64,000 nt of DNA from an uncultured Lachnospiraceae bacterium (GTDB lineage Bacteria > Bacillota > Clostridia > Lachnospirales > Lachnospiraceae). The number at the start of each line of letters is the position of its first letter. The stretch's first letter is position 1. Shown piece by piece: positions 44,160 through 53,878 of the stretch. The notes below the pieces were generated by a model. It worked only from the letters and a program-made list of their open reading frames with translations. It made no database searches and was not told the origin of the DNA. The stretch lies in assembly GCA_910589075.1 (NCBI GenBank), contig CAJUSK010000025.1, positions 59,308 through 123,307 on the forward strand, written 5' to 3'. The translations under genes were made by a program, and so were the position numbers.

Positions 44160-44999
44160 ATGTATTATTTAAAAAAGGACAGCCGATGGTGGATTGAGCG
44201 GATCGCCATGGGATGGATTGTTGTTGCTGTAGCTGTAAATATCTTGTATAACATGCAAAATGTAAATTTCTGGGTGGATGAGGCTATGCTGGCATATTCC
44301 ATCAGTACCCGTTCTCTTGGAGAACTGGCTGCCACGCCGCTGGCGTGGAATCAGAGTGCTCCGCTTCTGTATGTATACATCGTTAAAGTGATTTCTCTTG
44401 TGGCGGGTAATTCGGAGTTTTCATTACGTCTGTGCAGCCTGTTTTCCTATTGTCTGTTGTTATTTATGTATTTTTTTCTTTCAAAATATGTATTGCAACA
44501 TAAATATCCTGTGCTGGAAACCGCGTTACCGGCATCACTTCCCATCCTGATGGGGTATTCTCATGAATTTAAGCCTTATATGACGGAAGCATGTGTGGTG
44601 TTAGGCATATTGATATTGTATTATGTTTATGCCAGCCAGAAAATCGGGTGGTACACTTTTTCCTGTATATGCAGCGCATTGATATTGCTTGGAAATCCGG
44701 CCTGCTTTGTGACAGGGGGCATTTTGTGCTGTGAATGTCTGTCAGGGATAAAAGAGCGGAATATGGACAGAATACGGAGAAGCGTTTCAGGCGGCGCGAT
44801 TGTACTGGCTGCCTTTGTTCTGTATTATTTGTATTGGCTGCGACCGGTGATTCATGATGGGTATATGGTTGATTTCTGGAAAGATTATCGATTCTCTTTT
44901 TCAAATAAAGCGGCATTGGTTCACAGCCTGTCTTTAATAGGCGATATGCTGCATGCATTTGGGCAGTATTGGGCAGTTATATTCTTTGGGGGGGGGTAG
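44160..44999 (+). CDS. GT39-like membrane protein, 5' part interrupted at a G9 run
   Basis: AGGG at 44149-44152 favours the ATG at 44160. The reading frame gives about 280 residues: a first helix (14-30), then NFWVDEAMLAYS with D40-E41 and NQSAPLLYVYIVKV near 66, which are GT39-like motifs, and further helices. It stops in TAG immediately after nine G at 44988-44996. The next frame continues as membrane protein (GVGCTLLVLLHEKNR) without a normal start. Ten or seven G would join the two parts into one protein of about 603 residues. This is either a phase-OFF state or a homopolymer sequencing error. It is the first gene of region D. Confidence 0.75.
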   Translation: MYYLKKDSRWWIERIAMGWIVVAVAVNILYNMQNVNFWVDEAMLAYSISTRSLGELAATPLAWNQSAPLLYVYIVKVISLVAGNSEFSLRLCSLFSYCLLLFMYFFLSKYVLQHKYPVLETALPASLPILMGYSHEFKPYMTEACVVLGILILYYVYASQKIGWYTFSCICSALILLGNPACFVTGGILCCECLSGIKERNMDRIRRSVSGGAIVLAAFVLYYLYWLRPVIHDGYMVDFWKDYRFSFSNKAALVHSLSLIGDMLHAFGQYWAVIFFGGG

Positions 45000-45970
45000 G
45001 ATGTACTCTGCTTGTTCTCCTGCATGAGAAAAACAGATATATTGAATCTATTATATATACATTTGCAGTATCACTCTTTGCATCATTGCAGGGAATGTTT
45101 CCGCTGAAAGACAGACTGTATCTGTTTGCGTATCCTTTGATTTTACTGCTGTTTTTTCATTTGGCAAACCGGCTGTGGAACCATGGCAGGATACAGGAAT
45201 GGATTGTTCTGGGTGCGATGGCGGTTCTGATTGTTTCTCAGGAAGGGATTGCATATTATCTGAAAGAGGACAGCCGGATTATTTATAAGGAAGAGATACG
45301 GACTTCCATTGCCTGGGTGGAAGAGAATATCGAAGAAGACGAAGAATGTTATGTATACTGGCATGCGCTTCCTGCATTCTGGTATGAACATGGATATGAG
45401 AATACTTCCATCGGCTCATCTTCTGACAATTTAATCTGGGGAAACGGATTCTTTTATAATGGGGAAAATCAGGAAGATGTTGAGCGGATAATTTCTTCCG
45501 AAAAAATATACATACTGATTTCCCATATCAATACGTCAGGCGACCGCGTCTATCCGATGCTGCGACAGGCCGATGATGCGGGGTGCCTGGAAAAAATATT
45601 GCACAATTATAATACGCCTTTATACTATTATACGAAAGACAGGGCTGACGGTAAGTTTTCTGCCAGAATGGAGATACTGGAGGTAGAGACGCAGGGCGAT
45701 ATTTGCGATGCGCTGATCAGGATTGTAAATACGGGCGGGGCATGTCTGAATAATGGATTTGAGACGATTACGCTGCGCACGAAAGAGGACGATGGACAGG
45801 ATATTCTGGTTCCCATTGATGCTGAATTGGCACCGGGACAGTCGTTGGACGTTCTGGTACATTTCAAGTGGGAGAAAGATGTGGAATATACGGATCTACA
45901 TTTAAAACGAGAAGGAAAATGCTGGATGGATGAGCAGGGCGTTGCGCCTGTGAGAGTATACAGGGATTGA
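44969..45970 (+). CDS. 3' part of the interrupted GT39-like membrane protein
   Basis: This frame is the continuation of the gene cut at the G9 run. The true reading resumes at about 44996 (GVGCTLLVLLHEKNR). The ATG at 44969 overlaps the first part and has no ribosome site, so independent translation is unlikely. It holds two or three more helices to about 45250 and then a large soluble domain. The domain has IAWVEENIEEDEECYVYWH near the start, and its final 100 residues look like a beta-sandwich (LRTKEDDGQDILVPIDAEL). The stop lies 16 bases before the WbaP-like start. Confidence 0.7.
   Translation: MGSYILWGGVGCTLLVLLHEKNRYIESIIYTFAVSLFASLQGMFPLKDRLYLFAYPLILLLFFHLANRLWNHGRIQEWIVLGAMAVLIVSQEGIAYYLKEDSRIIYKEEIRTSIAWVEENIEEDEECYVYWHALPAFWYEHGYENTSIGSSSDNLIWGNGFFYNGENQEDVERIISSEKIYILISHINTSGDRVYPMLRQADDAGCLEKILHNYNTPLYYYTKDRADGKFSARMEILEVETQGDICDALIRIVNTGGACLNNGFETITLRTKEDDGQDILVPIDAELAPGQSLDVLVHFKWEKDVEYTDLHLKREGKCWMDEQGVAPVRVYRD
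44988..44996 (+). repeat. Homopolymeric G9 tract
   Basis: Nine consecutive G lie inside a coding region, and the frame breaks exactly here. The other G runs I noticed by eye in the window are no longer than about six. Slipped-strand mispairing at such tracts is a known cause of phase variation in surface-glycan genes of other bacteria. Confidence 0.9.
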
Positions 45971-45986
45971 TAACGGGAGATAAGCA

Positions 45987-47405
45987 ATGCACGTGGAACG
46001 TAAAAGCCGGATCATGGAAACATATGGAATGATAACAGCGGACTGTTTTTGTGTTTTGCTGTCTTATTTGCTTGCCATTCTTTTACGATATGGTGCGCTT
46101 CCGGAAGAGCATCACAGGGTTACATATGTGCTGGTTTGTATTTGGATTCTGCTGTTTACTGTATTGTATGGTATGTTGATTGGTAGCGGCAGGAATTTTC
46201 TGCGGCGTGGTTATTATGTGGAAGCCAAATGCATTATCAAATATATATTCAGTCTTGTTATCTTTCTGGGATGCAGCCTGTTTTTTTTCAAGGAAGCGGA
46301 AAATTTTTCCAGGCTTGTGTTTGGCTATTTTATTCTGATTCAAATAGGTCTGATGCTGTTTTGCCATAATGCTTTGAAGAAATATCTGCGTGTTCATTAT
46401 AAGGCAAACAGAAGGCGGATTCAGGTGATGGTGATTACCGATCTGGCAAACGGTGAAAACCTATTGCCTTTGCTTATTTCCAATACCGAATATGACTGCG
46501 AGATATCGGCTGTGGCCATATGGGATCAGAACCTGGAAGGGAGTACGCTTTGCGGGGTGCCTGTTGTGGCAGACGGTACAAATGTTGTGGATATTGCCAA
46601 GAGTATCCCTATGGATGAGGTATTTATCCATTTGCCGGAAGTGGGAAAAACGGCTTTGAAAAGCCTGATTCTGGATTTGGAGGCAATGGGTGTTCATTGC
46701 CATTACAATATTGGGATTACGGATCTGGACACAAAAATCCACAGTCTGGGAGAGTTTGCAGGTTTTACCGTGATCACGTATGCCATTCATGAGATGGACA
46801 GCCGACGGGGCGTTGTCAAACGGATGATAGATATTGGAGGCAGCCTGACGGGACTGCTGATCACGGCGCTGTTTTATCCGTTTGTGGCTCTGGCCATTAA
46901 GCTGGATTCGCCGGGGCCGGCTATTTTTTCACAGATTCGGGTCGGCAAAAACGGGCGGAGATTCAAAATTTACAAATTCCGTTCCATGTATATGGATGCG
47001 GAAGCGCGAAAAAAAGAACTGGAAGCCTGTAACGAAATGCAGGGCCTGATGTTTAAGATGGAAAATGATCCCCGGATTACCAGAGTCGGAAAGTTTTTGC
47101 GTAAGACAAGTATAGACGAACTGCCCCAGTTCTGGAATGTGCTGCGGGGCGATATGAGTCTGGTGGGTACAAGACCGCCTACAGAGGATGAATTTGCCGG
47201 ATATACGCCATACTACAGAAGAAGACTCTGTATGACACCGGGGTTGACAGGACTCTGGCAGGTGAGCGGCAGAAGTAATATAGACAGCTTTGACGATGTG
47301 GTGAAGTATGATCTGCATTATATTGACCACTGGTCTCTGAGTCTGGATATTAAAATACTGCTTCAGACAGTACTTGTGGTATTGTTTGGCAAAGGAGCGA
47401 AATAA
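45987..47405 (+). CDS. WbaP-type polyprenyl glycosylphosphotransferase
   Basis: The 472-residue protein has four N-terminal helices (about 18-130), a CoA-binding-like middle domain (near 145-250) and a C-terminal phosphoglycosyl transferase domain from about 275. The last includes FSQIRVGKNGRRFKIYKFRSM (about 311-331), TSIDELPQFWN near 373 with the Asp-Glu dyad, and TPGLTGLWQVSGR near 414. It is a polytopic Wba/CpsE-type initiating enzyme, which puts the first sugar-phosphate of a glycan on undecaprenyl phosphate. This is independent of the monotopic PglC-like enzyme at 10416, so region D likely builds a second glycan. It heads the intact genes of that operon. Confidence 0.93.
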   Translation: MHVERKSRIMETYGMITADCFCVLLSYLLAILLRYGALPEEHHRVTYVLVCIWILLFTVLYGMLIGSGRNFLRRGYYVEAKCIIKYIFSLVIFLGCSLFFFKEAENFSRLVFGYFILIQIGLMLFCHNALKKYLRVHYKANRRRIQVMVITDLANGENLLPLLISNTEYDCEISAVAIWDQNLEGSTLCGVPVVADGTNVVDIAKSIPMDEVFIHLPEVGKTALKSLILDLEAMGVHCHYNIGITDLDTKIHSLGEFAGFTVITYAIHEMDSRRGVVKRMIDIGGSLTGLLITALFYPFVALAIKLDSPGPAIFSQIRVGKNGRRFKIYKFRSMYMDAEARKKELEACNEMQGLMFKMENDPRITRVGKFLRKTSIDELPQFWNVLRGDMSLVGTRPPTEDEFAGYTPYYRRRLCMTPGLTGLWQVSGRSNIDSFDDVVKYDLHYIDHWSLSLDIKILLQTVLVVLFGKGAK

Positions 47406-47407
47406 AA

Positions 47408-48607
47408 ATGAACAGAAAAATACTGATTATCGTGGAAAATCTGCCGGTTCCCTTTGATACAAGAGTATGGCAGGAAGCAACAACACTGGTGGAAAACGGA
47501 TATACGGTATCTGTTATCTGCCCCAAAGGGAAAGGTTATGAAAAAGAGGAAGAGGTATTGTCCGGCGTGCATATTTTTCGTCATGATCTGCCAGGGGAAG
47601 GAAGCGGCCCAGTGGGGTATGTGAAAGAATATGGAGCGGCACTGTATCATGAACTGCGCCTTGCCAGAAAAATTTATCGTGAAATCGGATTTGATGTGAT
47701 ACATGGCTGTAACCCGCCGGATGATATTTATATGGTTGCGAAATGGTTCCGTAAAGATGGGGTGCGCTATGTATTTGACCACCATGATATTTGCCCGGAA
47801 CTGTTTGAAGCCAAGTTTGGCAAAAAATCAGGGCTGCTTTACAAAAGTCAGCTATGGCTGGAAAAAAAGACTTATCAGAATGCGGCATTTGCCTTCGTGA
47901 CCAATGAGTCCTATAAAAAGATTGCCATAGAACGTGGTGGTATGAACCCTGAAAAGGTATATGTTCTAAGGAGTGGACCTAAGCTGGAACGTTTGAAAAT
48001 ACAGCCGCCCAGGCCGAAACTGAAAGGCGGCAGACCCTATATGGTGGGCTATCTGGGGGTAATCGGTAAACAGGAAGGGATTCCCTACCTGCTGGAAGCG
48101 GCCCGGTATATCCGGACAAAACTGAGGCGGGATGATATTTGTTATGGCATTGTAGGCGGCGGCACTTCTCTGGAAGAATTAAAGAAACTGTCTGTGGAAA
48201 TGGGACTGGACGATATTGTGACATTTACGGGCCGGGCGCCGGACGACGTTATGCTGGATTATCTGAATACGGCAGATATCTGTGTCAATCCGGATGAATA
48301 CAATCCCATGAATGATAAATCCACCATGAATAAAGTGCTGGAATATATGGCATTGGGAAAACCCATCGTGCAGTTTGATCTGACAGAAGGCAGGTATTCC
48401 GCAGGAGAGGCGTCTCTGTATGCAAAACCAAATGATGCTGTGGATATGGCAGGAAAGATCGTGGAACTGCTGGATGATGCGGAAAAGAGAAAGAAGATGT
48501 CCGCTTATGGACGAAAGAGAGTGGTAGAGGAGTTGAGCTGGGAGCATACAAGTAAGGCGCTGCTGGAAGGTTACAGAGCATTTTTTGAAGGAGAAGGGAA
48601 AGCGTGA
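47408..48607 (+). CDS. GT4 glycosyltransferase
   Basis: The 399-residue GT-B protein begins ILIIVENLPVPFDTRVWQEA, a start seen in WbuB/WcaI-like GT4s that bind a lipid-linked acceptor. IHGCNPPDDIYMVAKWF lies near 98, FDHHDICPELF near 119, VGYLGVIGKQEG near 213 and NPMNDKSTMNKVLEYMA near 298. The last has a variant EX7E region, with Asn-Lys before the Glu. It follows the initiating enzyme by two bases and shares a GTGA overlap with the dehydrogenase gene. Addition of the second sugar of the region D glycan is likely; the donor is unknown. Confidence 0.87.
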   Translation: MNRKILIIVENLPVPFDTRVWQEATTLVENGYTVSVICPKGKGYEKEEEVLSGVHIFRHDLPGEGSGPVGYVKEYGAALYHELRLARKIYREIGFDVIHGCNPPDDIYMVAKWFRKDGVRYVFDHHDICPELFEAKFGKKSGLLYKSQLWLEKKTYQNAAFAFVTNESYKKIAIERGGMNPEKVYVLRSGPKLERLKIQPPRPKLKGGRPYMVGYLGVIGKQEGIPYLLEAARYIRTKLRRDDICYGIVGGGTSLEELKKLSVEMGLDDIVTFTGRAPDDVMLDYLNTADICVNPDEYNPMNDKSTMNKVLEYMALGKPIVQFDLTEGRYSAGEASLYAKPNDAVDMAGKIVELLDDAEKRKKMSAYGRKRVVEELSWEHTSKALLEGYRAFFEGEGKA

Positions 48608-49977
48608 AAATCAGTATATTTGGAATGGGATATGTGGGCTGTGTGGGTGCTGCCTGCTGTGCGAAACTGGGACATGATGTCATTGGTGTGGATGTATCTG
48701 CCCATAAGGTGGCGCTGATCAATGCAGGGCGCCCAACCATTATTGAGAAGGATATTGAGGAACTGGTGAGACACGCCAGATCTGCGGGACATCTGGAAGC
48801 TACCAGTGATGCGGGCTATGCGGTGAAACATTCGGAAATTTCCTTTATTGCAGTGGGTACGCCCAGCAGCCGGGAAGGGCATCTGAATCTGGAATATATT
48901 TATAAAGTGGCCGCCCAGATTGGCGAAGCTCTTAGGGATAAGGACGCATTTCATATTGTGGCTGTACGGAGCACCGTATTGCCGGGCACCAATGAGAAAA
49001 TCGGAGAGATTATCGAAGAAAAATCCGGCAAACGACGGAATGTGGCGTTTACAGTGGTATCCAATCCGGAATTTTTGCGGGAAGGTACGGCTGTTCATGA
49101 TTATCTGAATCCGCCGCTGACACTGGTGGGTGCGGACCATGAAATGGCAGTGGAAAAAATGCGGGAACTGTACAGAGATATTCCGGGAGAGTTTATTGCC
49201 ACAGATATTAAAGTGGCAGAGATGATGAAATATATCAACAATACCTATCACGCGCTGAAAATCGTATTTGGCAATGAAGTGGGCAATATCTGTAAAGCAC
49301 TGGATGTGGACAGTCATAAAGTAATGGATATCTTCTGCAGGGACAGGCAGTTGAATATCTCCCCCTATTATTTTAAGCCGGGCTTTGCCTATGGCGGTTC
49401 CTGTCTGCCCAAGGACTCCAAAGCGCTGCGGACGCTGGCAAGGGATTATTATGTGGACGTGCCGGTCATCAACAGTATTGAGGAAAGCAATGAGATTCAG
49501 AAGAAAAATGCTATCCGCCTGATCATGGAAAAAGGAAGACGGAAGATCGGCATTCTGGGATTAAGTTTTAAAGCGGGAACGGATGATCTCCGCTGCAGTC
49601 CTGTGGTGGATGTGGTGGAAGCGCTGCTGGGCAAGGGATTTGAGCTGCGCATTTATGACAAAAATGTAAAACTATCAGAGATTACCGGTACAAACCGGGA
49701 GTTCATTATGGCAAAAATTCCCCATTTGCAGCATTTTGTGTATGATGATCTGGAAAAGGTGGCTGCTGAGTCAGATGTGCTTGTAGTGACAAATAAAGAA
49801 GCAGAATTTGAACAGCTGTTAGAGAAGTATCCGGGAAAGATCATTGTGGATCTGGTACGCGCCTGGAAGGATGTGGATTATGCAGGCCATTATGAAGGTA
49901 TTTCCTGGGGTAATATCAACGTGAATCCAAAGCAGGGGGATGTATTGCCAAAGGATATGGCAGGGACGGAGTTTTGA
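48604..49977 (+). CDS. AlgD-like nucleotide-sugar dehydrogenase (GDP-Man or UDP-Glc)
   Basis: The GTG start overlaps the previous stop. The 457-residue enzyme opens with ISIFGMGYVGCVGAACCAK (residues 3-21), then VGVDVSAHK, and has AVGTPSSREGHLNLEYI near 84, VRSTVLPGTNE near 119, NPEFLREGTAVHDY near 153, and AYGGSCLPKDSKAL near 261 with the catalytic Cys near 266. The SS-x-EGHLNLEYI and SFKAGTDDLRCSP blocks resemble AlgD (GDP-mannose 6-dehydrogenase) more than UDP-glucose dehydrogenases. It should make GDP-mannuronate or a similar uronate for the region D glycan. The final 50 residues extend past the usual core. Confidence 0.88.
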   Translation: MKISIFGMGYVGCVGAACCAKLGHDVIGVDVSAHKVALINAGRPTIIEKDIEELVRHARSAGHLEATSDAGYAVKHSEISFIAVGTPSSREGHLNLEYIYKVAAQIGEALRDKDAFHIVAVRSTVLPGTNEKIGEIIEEKSGKRRNVAFTVVSNPEFLREGTAVHDYLNPPLTLVGADHEMAVEKMRELYRDIPGEFIATDIKVAEMMKYINNTYHALKIVFGNEVGNICKALDVDSHKVMDIFCRDRQLNISPYYFKPGFAYGGSCLPKDSKALRTLARDYYVDVPVINSIEESNEIQKKNAIRLIMEKGRRKIGILGLSFKAGTDDLRCSPVVDVVEALLGKGFELRIYDKNVKLSEITGTNREFIMAKIPHLQHFVYDDLEKVAAESDVLVVTNKEAEFEQLLEKYPGKIIVDLVRAWKDVDYAGHYEGISWGNINVNPKQGDVLPKDMAGTEF

Positions 49978-49979
49978 AA

Positions 49980-51824
49980 ATGAAAGAAAAAGGGATCAGG
50001 CTGGCGGCCTTTTTTGTGATAGCAGCCGCTATGTTGTATTTTTTCACCTGTTCGGTGATAGGGGAATACTTTATTTATAATGGAAGGGCAAGGAAAATCC
50101 TGTATTTGCTGCTGATTCTTTTACTGTCTGGTTTGATTACATTTCTTATATCCAGAAAGACTTCTGTACTGGAAATGTTTTATAAGTTTTCCATGAAAGA
50201 ACTTTTGACGAAAAATACAGTCAGGTTTCATCTGGAGAGGTTAGATGTATGTTTATTGGCTTTGATTGTATTGGGTGGGGCAATACTGAGAGTTTCGGGT
50301 GTGGACTGGGGGATAACCAGTATATTTCAATCGGATGAGGGGAAGCTGGTCAAGCCTGCTCTGCAAATGGCGATAGATGCGTGGCCCTACGATGGAAATA
50401 TGGGGTATCCCAATCAACTGGTTTCCAAACTGGCGGCAGTATGCTTTATGATTTATACAAATATAACAGGCATTGAATTGACCACCGGCACAATCGATGG
50501 GTATTTTATATTTCGAACAATTACTGCAGTTTTCAGTATTTGTACCGTTATCACAGCATTTTTTATTGGAAATTATCTGAAACCGCATTTGGGAGTGATT
50601 TTTGCAGCTCTTGTTTCTGTATTTCCGGAATTTAACGGATTATCAAAGCAGGTGACGGCAGATACCATTGCATTGTTTTTTATGTCTTTGGTTGTGTTGG
50701 CCAGTCTTCTCTATTTGGAGAGGGCGAGTGTAGCTTCTGCCGTGGGGATGTCTCTGTTTGCGGCTATGGCAACAATGGAGAAATGGCATTCTGCCGTTGC
50801 GTGCTTTTATATTGCGGTGGTTGTGGTCATGCAGTCTAAAACGCTGAAAGCATTTTTTTCCCATGGTATTCTTACGTTTTTTGTGTATGTGGCAGGGCTG
50901 TGTTTAATTGCACCCAACGGATTCTGGCATTTCAATGGAATGGTCAGAGGGTTGTCGGGGATGTACACATATGATAAAGACGGGGTTCATACATATGGGG
51001 AATTATTGCATGTGTATCTTGGAAGATTGTCGCAATATACGGGCCTTATTTTTGGGGCGTTATTGATTGTGGGAATTTTCTTTATATGGAAGGAGAGACG
51101 CCGGGAATATGTCATTCTTCTTCTGGGTGTTTTGAAACTTGTGGCAATTTGTTTTCTGAACAGAGGGTTTCCACGGTGGGGGCTTGAATTCTACTTCATG
51201 GTATTATGTCTTGCTTCAACAGGTGCATATGCTCTTTGGGTACGGCAGGAAAAATGGATGAAACTGGTGGGAGCCGGGGCCTTTTGTATGGTATTGCTGA
51301 GTCTTGGTTTTGGCAGTATCCTGGTAACAGTCACTGCTGTAAAGAGCGGGCAGGATACAAGACTGTTGCAGGATGAATACTGCAGAAGCCATAATATTAC
51401 AGAGGAGAACAGTGTATATGAGTATTATACAGGTTTTGAACCGGGTGGGATCAATACCAGAAGAGAGAAGCGGGAGACTTTTGAGACAATCGAGGATTCC
51501 TTTGTAGTAGAAAAAGGCAGACTCTATAAAACATCTGAGAGGATCCTGTATGCCATTGATAACTGTGAACTCTATACTGCAGAAGTACACGATTTCCTGC
51601 AGAAAGAATGCCCAGTGGAAAAATCCTTTGCTTCGGTGGGGCCGGATATATTCACGGGTGCAGTTGAGGGATTGGATGGAGATATTTTTGAATGGGGTCT
51701 GATGGAGAAAAATATAAAACAGATTCAAAAGATACTTTCAGGAAGTAGTATGGGGCCTGAAATTATCATATATGATGTAAAGGATGTGCCTGTGCTGCCA
51801 AACAGGCAGACAGAAGAACAATAA
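49980..51824 (+). CDS. GT39/PMT-like GT-C membrane protein
   Basis: GGAG lies about eight bases before the ATG at 49980; a TTG at 49974 is also in frame. The 614-residue protein has two N-terminal helices, then a loop and helix near 88-104, followed by SIFQSDEGKLVKPAL with D119-E120, the acidic motif of GT39-like enzymes. About ten helices run to about 460, followed by a soluble tail with EYYTGFEPGG and other acidic stretches. It likely transfers a polyprenyl-phosphate sugar on the outer face. The composition is more A/T-rich than its neighbours. Confidence 0.72.
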   Translation: MKEKGIRLAAFFVIAAAMLYFFTCSVIGEYFIYNGRARKILYLLLILLLSGLITFLISRKTSVLEMFYKFSMKELLTKNTVRFHLERLDVCLLALIVLGGAILRVSGVDWGITSIFQSDEGKLVKPALQMAIDAWPYDGNMGYPNQLVSKLAAVCFMIYTNITGIELTTGTIDGYFIFRTITAVFSICTVITAFFIGNYLKPHLGVIFAALVSVFPEFNGLSKQVTADTIALFFMSLVVLASLLYLERASVASAVGMSLFAAMATMEKWHSAVACFYIAVVVVMQSKTLKAFFSHGILTFFVYVAGLCLIAPNGFWHFNGMVRGLSGMYTYDKDGVHTYGELLHVYLGRLSQYTGLIFGALLIVGIFFIWKERRREYVILLLGVLKLVAICFLNRGFPRWGLEFYFMVLCLASTGAYALWVRQEKWMKLVGAGAFCMVLLSLGFGSILVTVTAVKSGQDTRLLQDEYCRSHNITEENSVYEYYTGFEPGGINTRREKRETFETIEDSFVVEKGRLYKTSERILYAIDNCELYTAEVHDFLQKECPVEKSFASVGPDIFTGAVEGLDGDIFEWGLMEKNIKQIQKILSGSSMGPEIIIYDVKDVPVLPNRQTEEQ

Positions 51825-51826
51825 AG

Positions 51827-53878
51827 ATGAACATTGCATGGTATATCAACCGTCTGCGTGCCATGAGCCTGCCGGAGATCCGGTGGCGTCTGGAACAGAA
51901 GCGGATTGCAGGAGATGAGCGCAGGGTTTTTGAAAAACAGCATACCGGGGTGAATGAAGCGGTTTTTTATACAGGTCTGGAAGACCTTGTTTTTCACCCT
52001 GAGAATCTTCCGTTGTATCGGGTGAAACAATTTACTGCTTCTGACAGGATATTGCTGCCCGGCGGTTTTCAGTATGAAGCCCATAAAAAGGACTGGCATG
52101 GAGGATTTCAGACACCGGGACAGTGGGAACCGGTCTTTTCCGGCGATTTATCCTATAAGCAGCGGGATGAGATTGGGGATGCCCGGACGAACTGGGAACT
52201 GAACCGGCATTTTCAGTTTGCCCTGCTGGCCTGTGATTATTATCAGACCGGCAGGACAGAATATGTAACGGAACTGCAGGATCTCTTTCAGGACTGGAAC
52301 AGACAAAATCCCTTTCTCCATGGCATTTCCTGGACAAGCGTTATGGAGGTGGCAATCCGGGATATCAACTGGATCTATACGCTGGGATTCTTACAGGCGT
52401 CCATGGCGGAAGGGAAGCAGAAAAAGGATGGACAGGCCGGACATATGATTTCGGGGCTCTGTGAGGGGCTCAGGCAGGGGATTATCAATATGACCGCCTA
52501 TATATCCGCTCATTTTTCCAGGTATTCTTCCGCCAATAATCACGTGATTGTGGAAGCTGCCGCCATGGGGATTGGGGGCATTGTAATGGACTGCGGAGAA
52601 TGGCTGGAGACTGCCTGCATGATTCTGCGTACAGAGATACCCCGGCAGAATTACAGGGATGGGGTAAACCGGGAAGTATCATTACATTATCAGTCTTTTT
52701 TTATGGAAGCGGTGGGACTGCTGGTGCTTACTATGAAGGCGAATGGTCTGCCTGTTCCACAAAACTGGCGCAATCTACTGACAAGGATGAGCCGGTATCT
52801 GGCGGATTGCCAGGGGGATTATGGCGAGACTGTGGAGTTTGGGGATAATGATGAGGGGAAAATACTGGATTTGCAGGGAACACACAGGAATCATTACAGA
52901 TATGTACTGGAATTGATGAGTGTGGTGTTGCCGGAGCGGTATATGGATACTGTGACAGATCAGACACTTTTGTGTATCGTATCGCCGGACAATGTGGAAA
53001 AACTGCCCGGCAAGCCCTGCTATCATCCTGCGGGATGTGTCTGCTACCCGGAGGGCGGTGTAAGCATTTTCCGGAGCAGGGACAGAAAAGCGCTGATCGG
53101 TGTTGACCATGGGGCGTTGGGATTTGGCAGTATTGCCGCCCATGGGCATGCAGATGCCCTGTCTTTTCAGATGTATTTGGAAGGATGGACAGTGTTTGCA
53201 GATGCCGGCACCTATCTGTATCATATAGACCTGGAAAACAGGAATGCGTTTCGCAGTACGGAACATCATAATACGGTGACTGTGGGCGGCTGGGATCAGT
53301 CGGAAATGTTGGGGCCGTTTCTCTGGGGGAGGCGGGCGGAAACCAGACTCCTTGGATGTAACTGTTTCGTCAGGGAATATGGGAAAGACAGCTCTGTGCC
53401 GGAATCTATGAGGGAAGCGGTTTCGGGGGAAGCCGGGGAAGAGTCCGGCTGGCTGTATCTGGCAGCGGAACATGATGGCTATGCACCTGTATTGCACCAA
53501 AGACGGTTTGTGTTTGACGGTGAGTGCTGCCTGAAAATTTATGATGCACTTCTCCATGTGAAACAGGAAACAGCGTTCCGGGCCGGATTCCTGGTGGGAA
53601 AAGGATGGCAGGTTCAGAGAACCTGTGAGACCGGGGAAGAAGCAGGCGACAGGAGAGCCGACAGTTCTGAGGATGCGCATACATTTGTGCTCAGCCGGGA
53701 GGGCGGGCAGCGGGTAACATGCAGCATCAGGGGAGAGTCTCTGCAGGCAGAGATTTGCGAAGCGGAGATTTCCACAGAGTATGGCATAAAAGAGCATACG
53801 AAGAGACTGTGTATATCCGGGAGAGCCATGCAGGATACGGAAATGGTTACCATAGTGCAATGGGAGAAACAGACATGA
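51827..53878 (+). CDS. Heparinase II/III-like protein
   Basis: The 683-residue protein has an N-terminal alpha/alpha toroid (about 100-360), with ANNHVIVEAAAMGIGG near 234, NREVSLHYQSFFMEA near 283 and TVEFGDNDEGKILDLQ near 335. A C-terminal beta-sandwich carries HGALGFGSIAAHGHADALSF near 427-446 and STEHHNTVTV near 478. These are the marks of the heparinase II/III and alginate-lyase family, in which Tyr and His residues cleave uronic-acid polysaccharides. No signal peptide is visible, so it may trim misplaced material inside the cell or be exported by another route. With AlgD-like and AlgI-like genes nearby, its natural substrate may be the glycan made here. Confidence 0.87.
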   Translation: MNIAWYINRLRAMSLPEIRWRLEQKRIAGDERRVFEKQHTGVNEAVFYTGLEDLVFHPENLPLYRVKQFTASDRILLPGGFQYEAHKKDWHGGFQTPGQWEPVFSGDLSYKQRDEIGDARTNWELNRHFQFALLACDYYQTGRTEYVTELQDLFQDWNRQNPFLHGISWTSVMEVAIRDINWIYTLGFLQASMAEGKQKKDGQAGHMISGLCEGLRQGIINMTAYISAHFSRYSSANNHVIVEAAAMGIGGIVMDCGEWLETACMILRTEIPRQNYRDGVNREVSLHYQSFFMEAVGLLVLTMKANGLPVPQNWRNLLTRMSRYLADCQGDYGETVEFGDNDEGKILDLQGTHRNHYRYVLELMSVVLPERYMDTVTDQTLLCIVSPDNVEKLPGKPCYHPAGCVCYPEGGVSIFRSRDRKALIGVDHGALGFGSIAAHGHADALSFQMYLEGWTVFADAGTYLYHIDLENRNAFRSTEHHNTVTVGGWDQSEMLGPFLWGRRAETRLLGCNCFVREYGKDSSVPESMREAVSGEAGEESGWLYLAAEHDGYAPVLHQRRFVFDGECCLKIYDALLHVKQETAFRAGFLVGKGWQVQRTCETGEEAGDRRADSSEDAHTFVLSREGGQRVTCSIRGESLQAEICEAEISTEYGIKEHTKRLCISGRAMQDTEMVTIVQWEKQT

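Noticed and set aside
44969..44999. ATG at 44969 as the start of an independent gene
   Set aside because: No ribosome site precedes it, and its product begins in the middle of a membrane domain that continues the frame broken at the G9 run.
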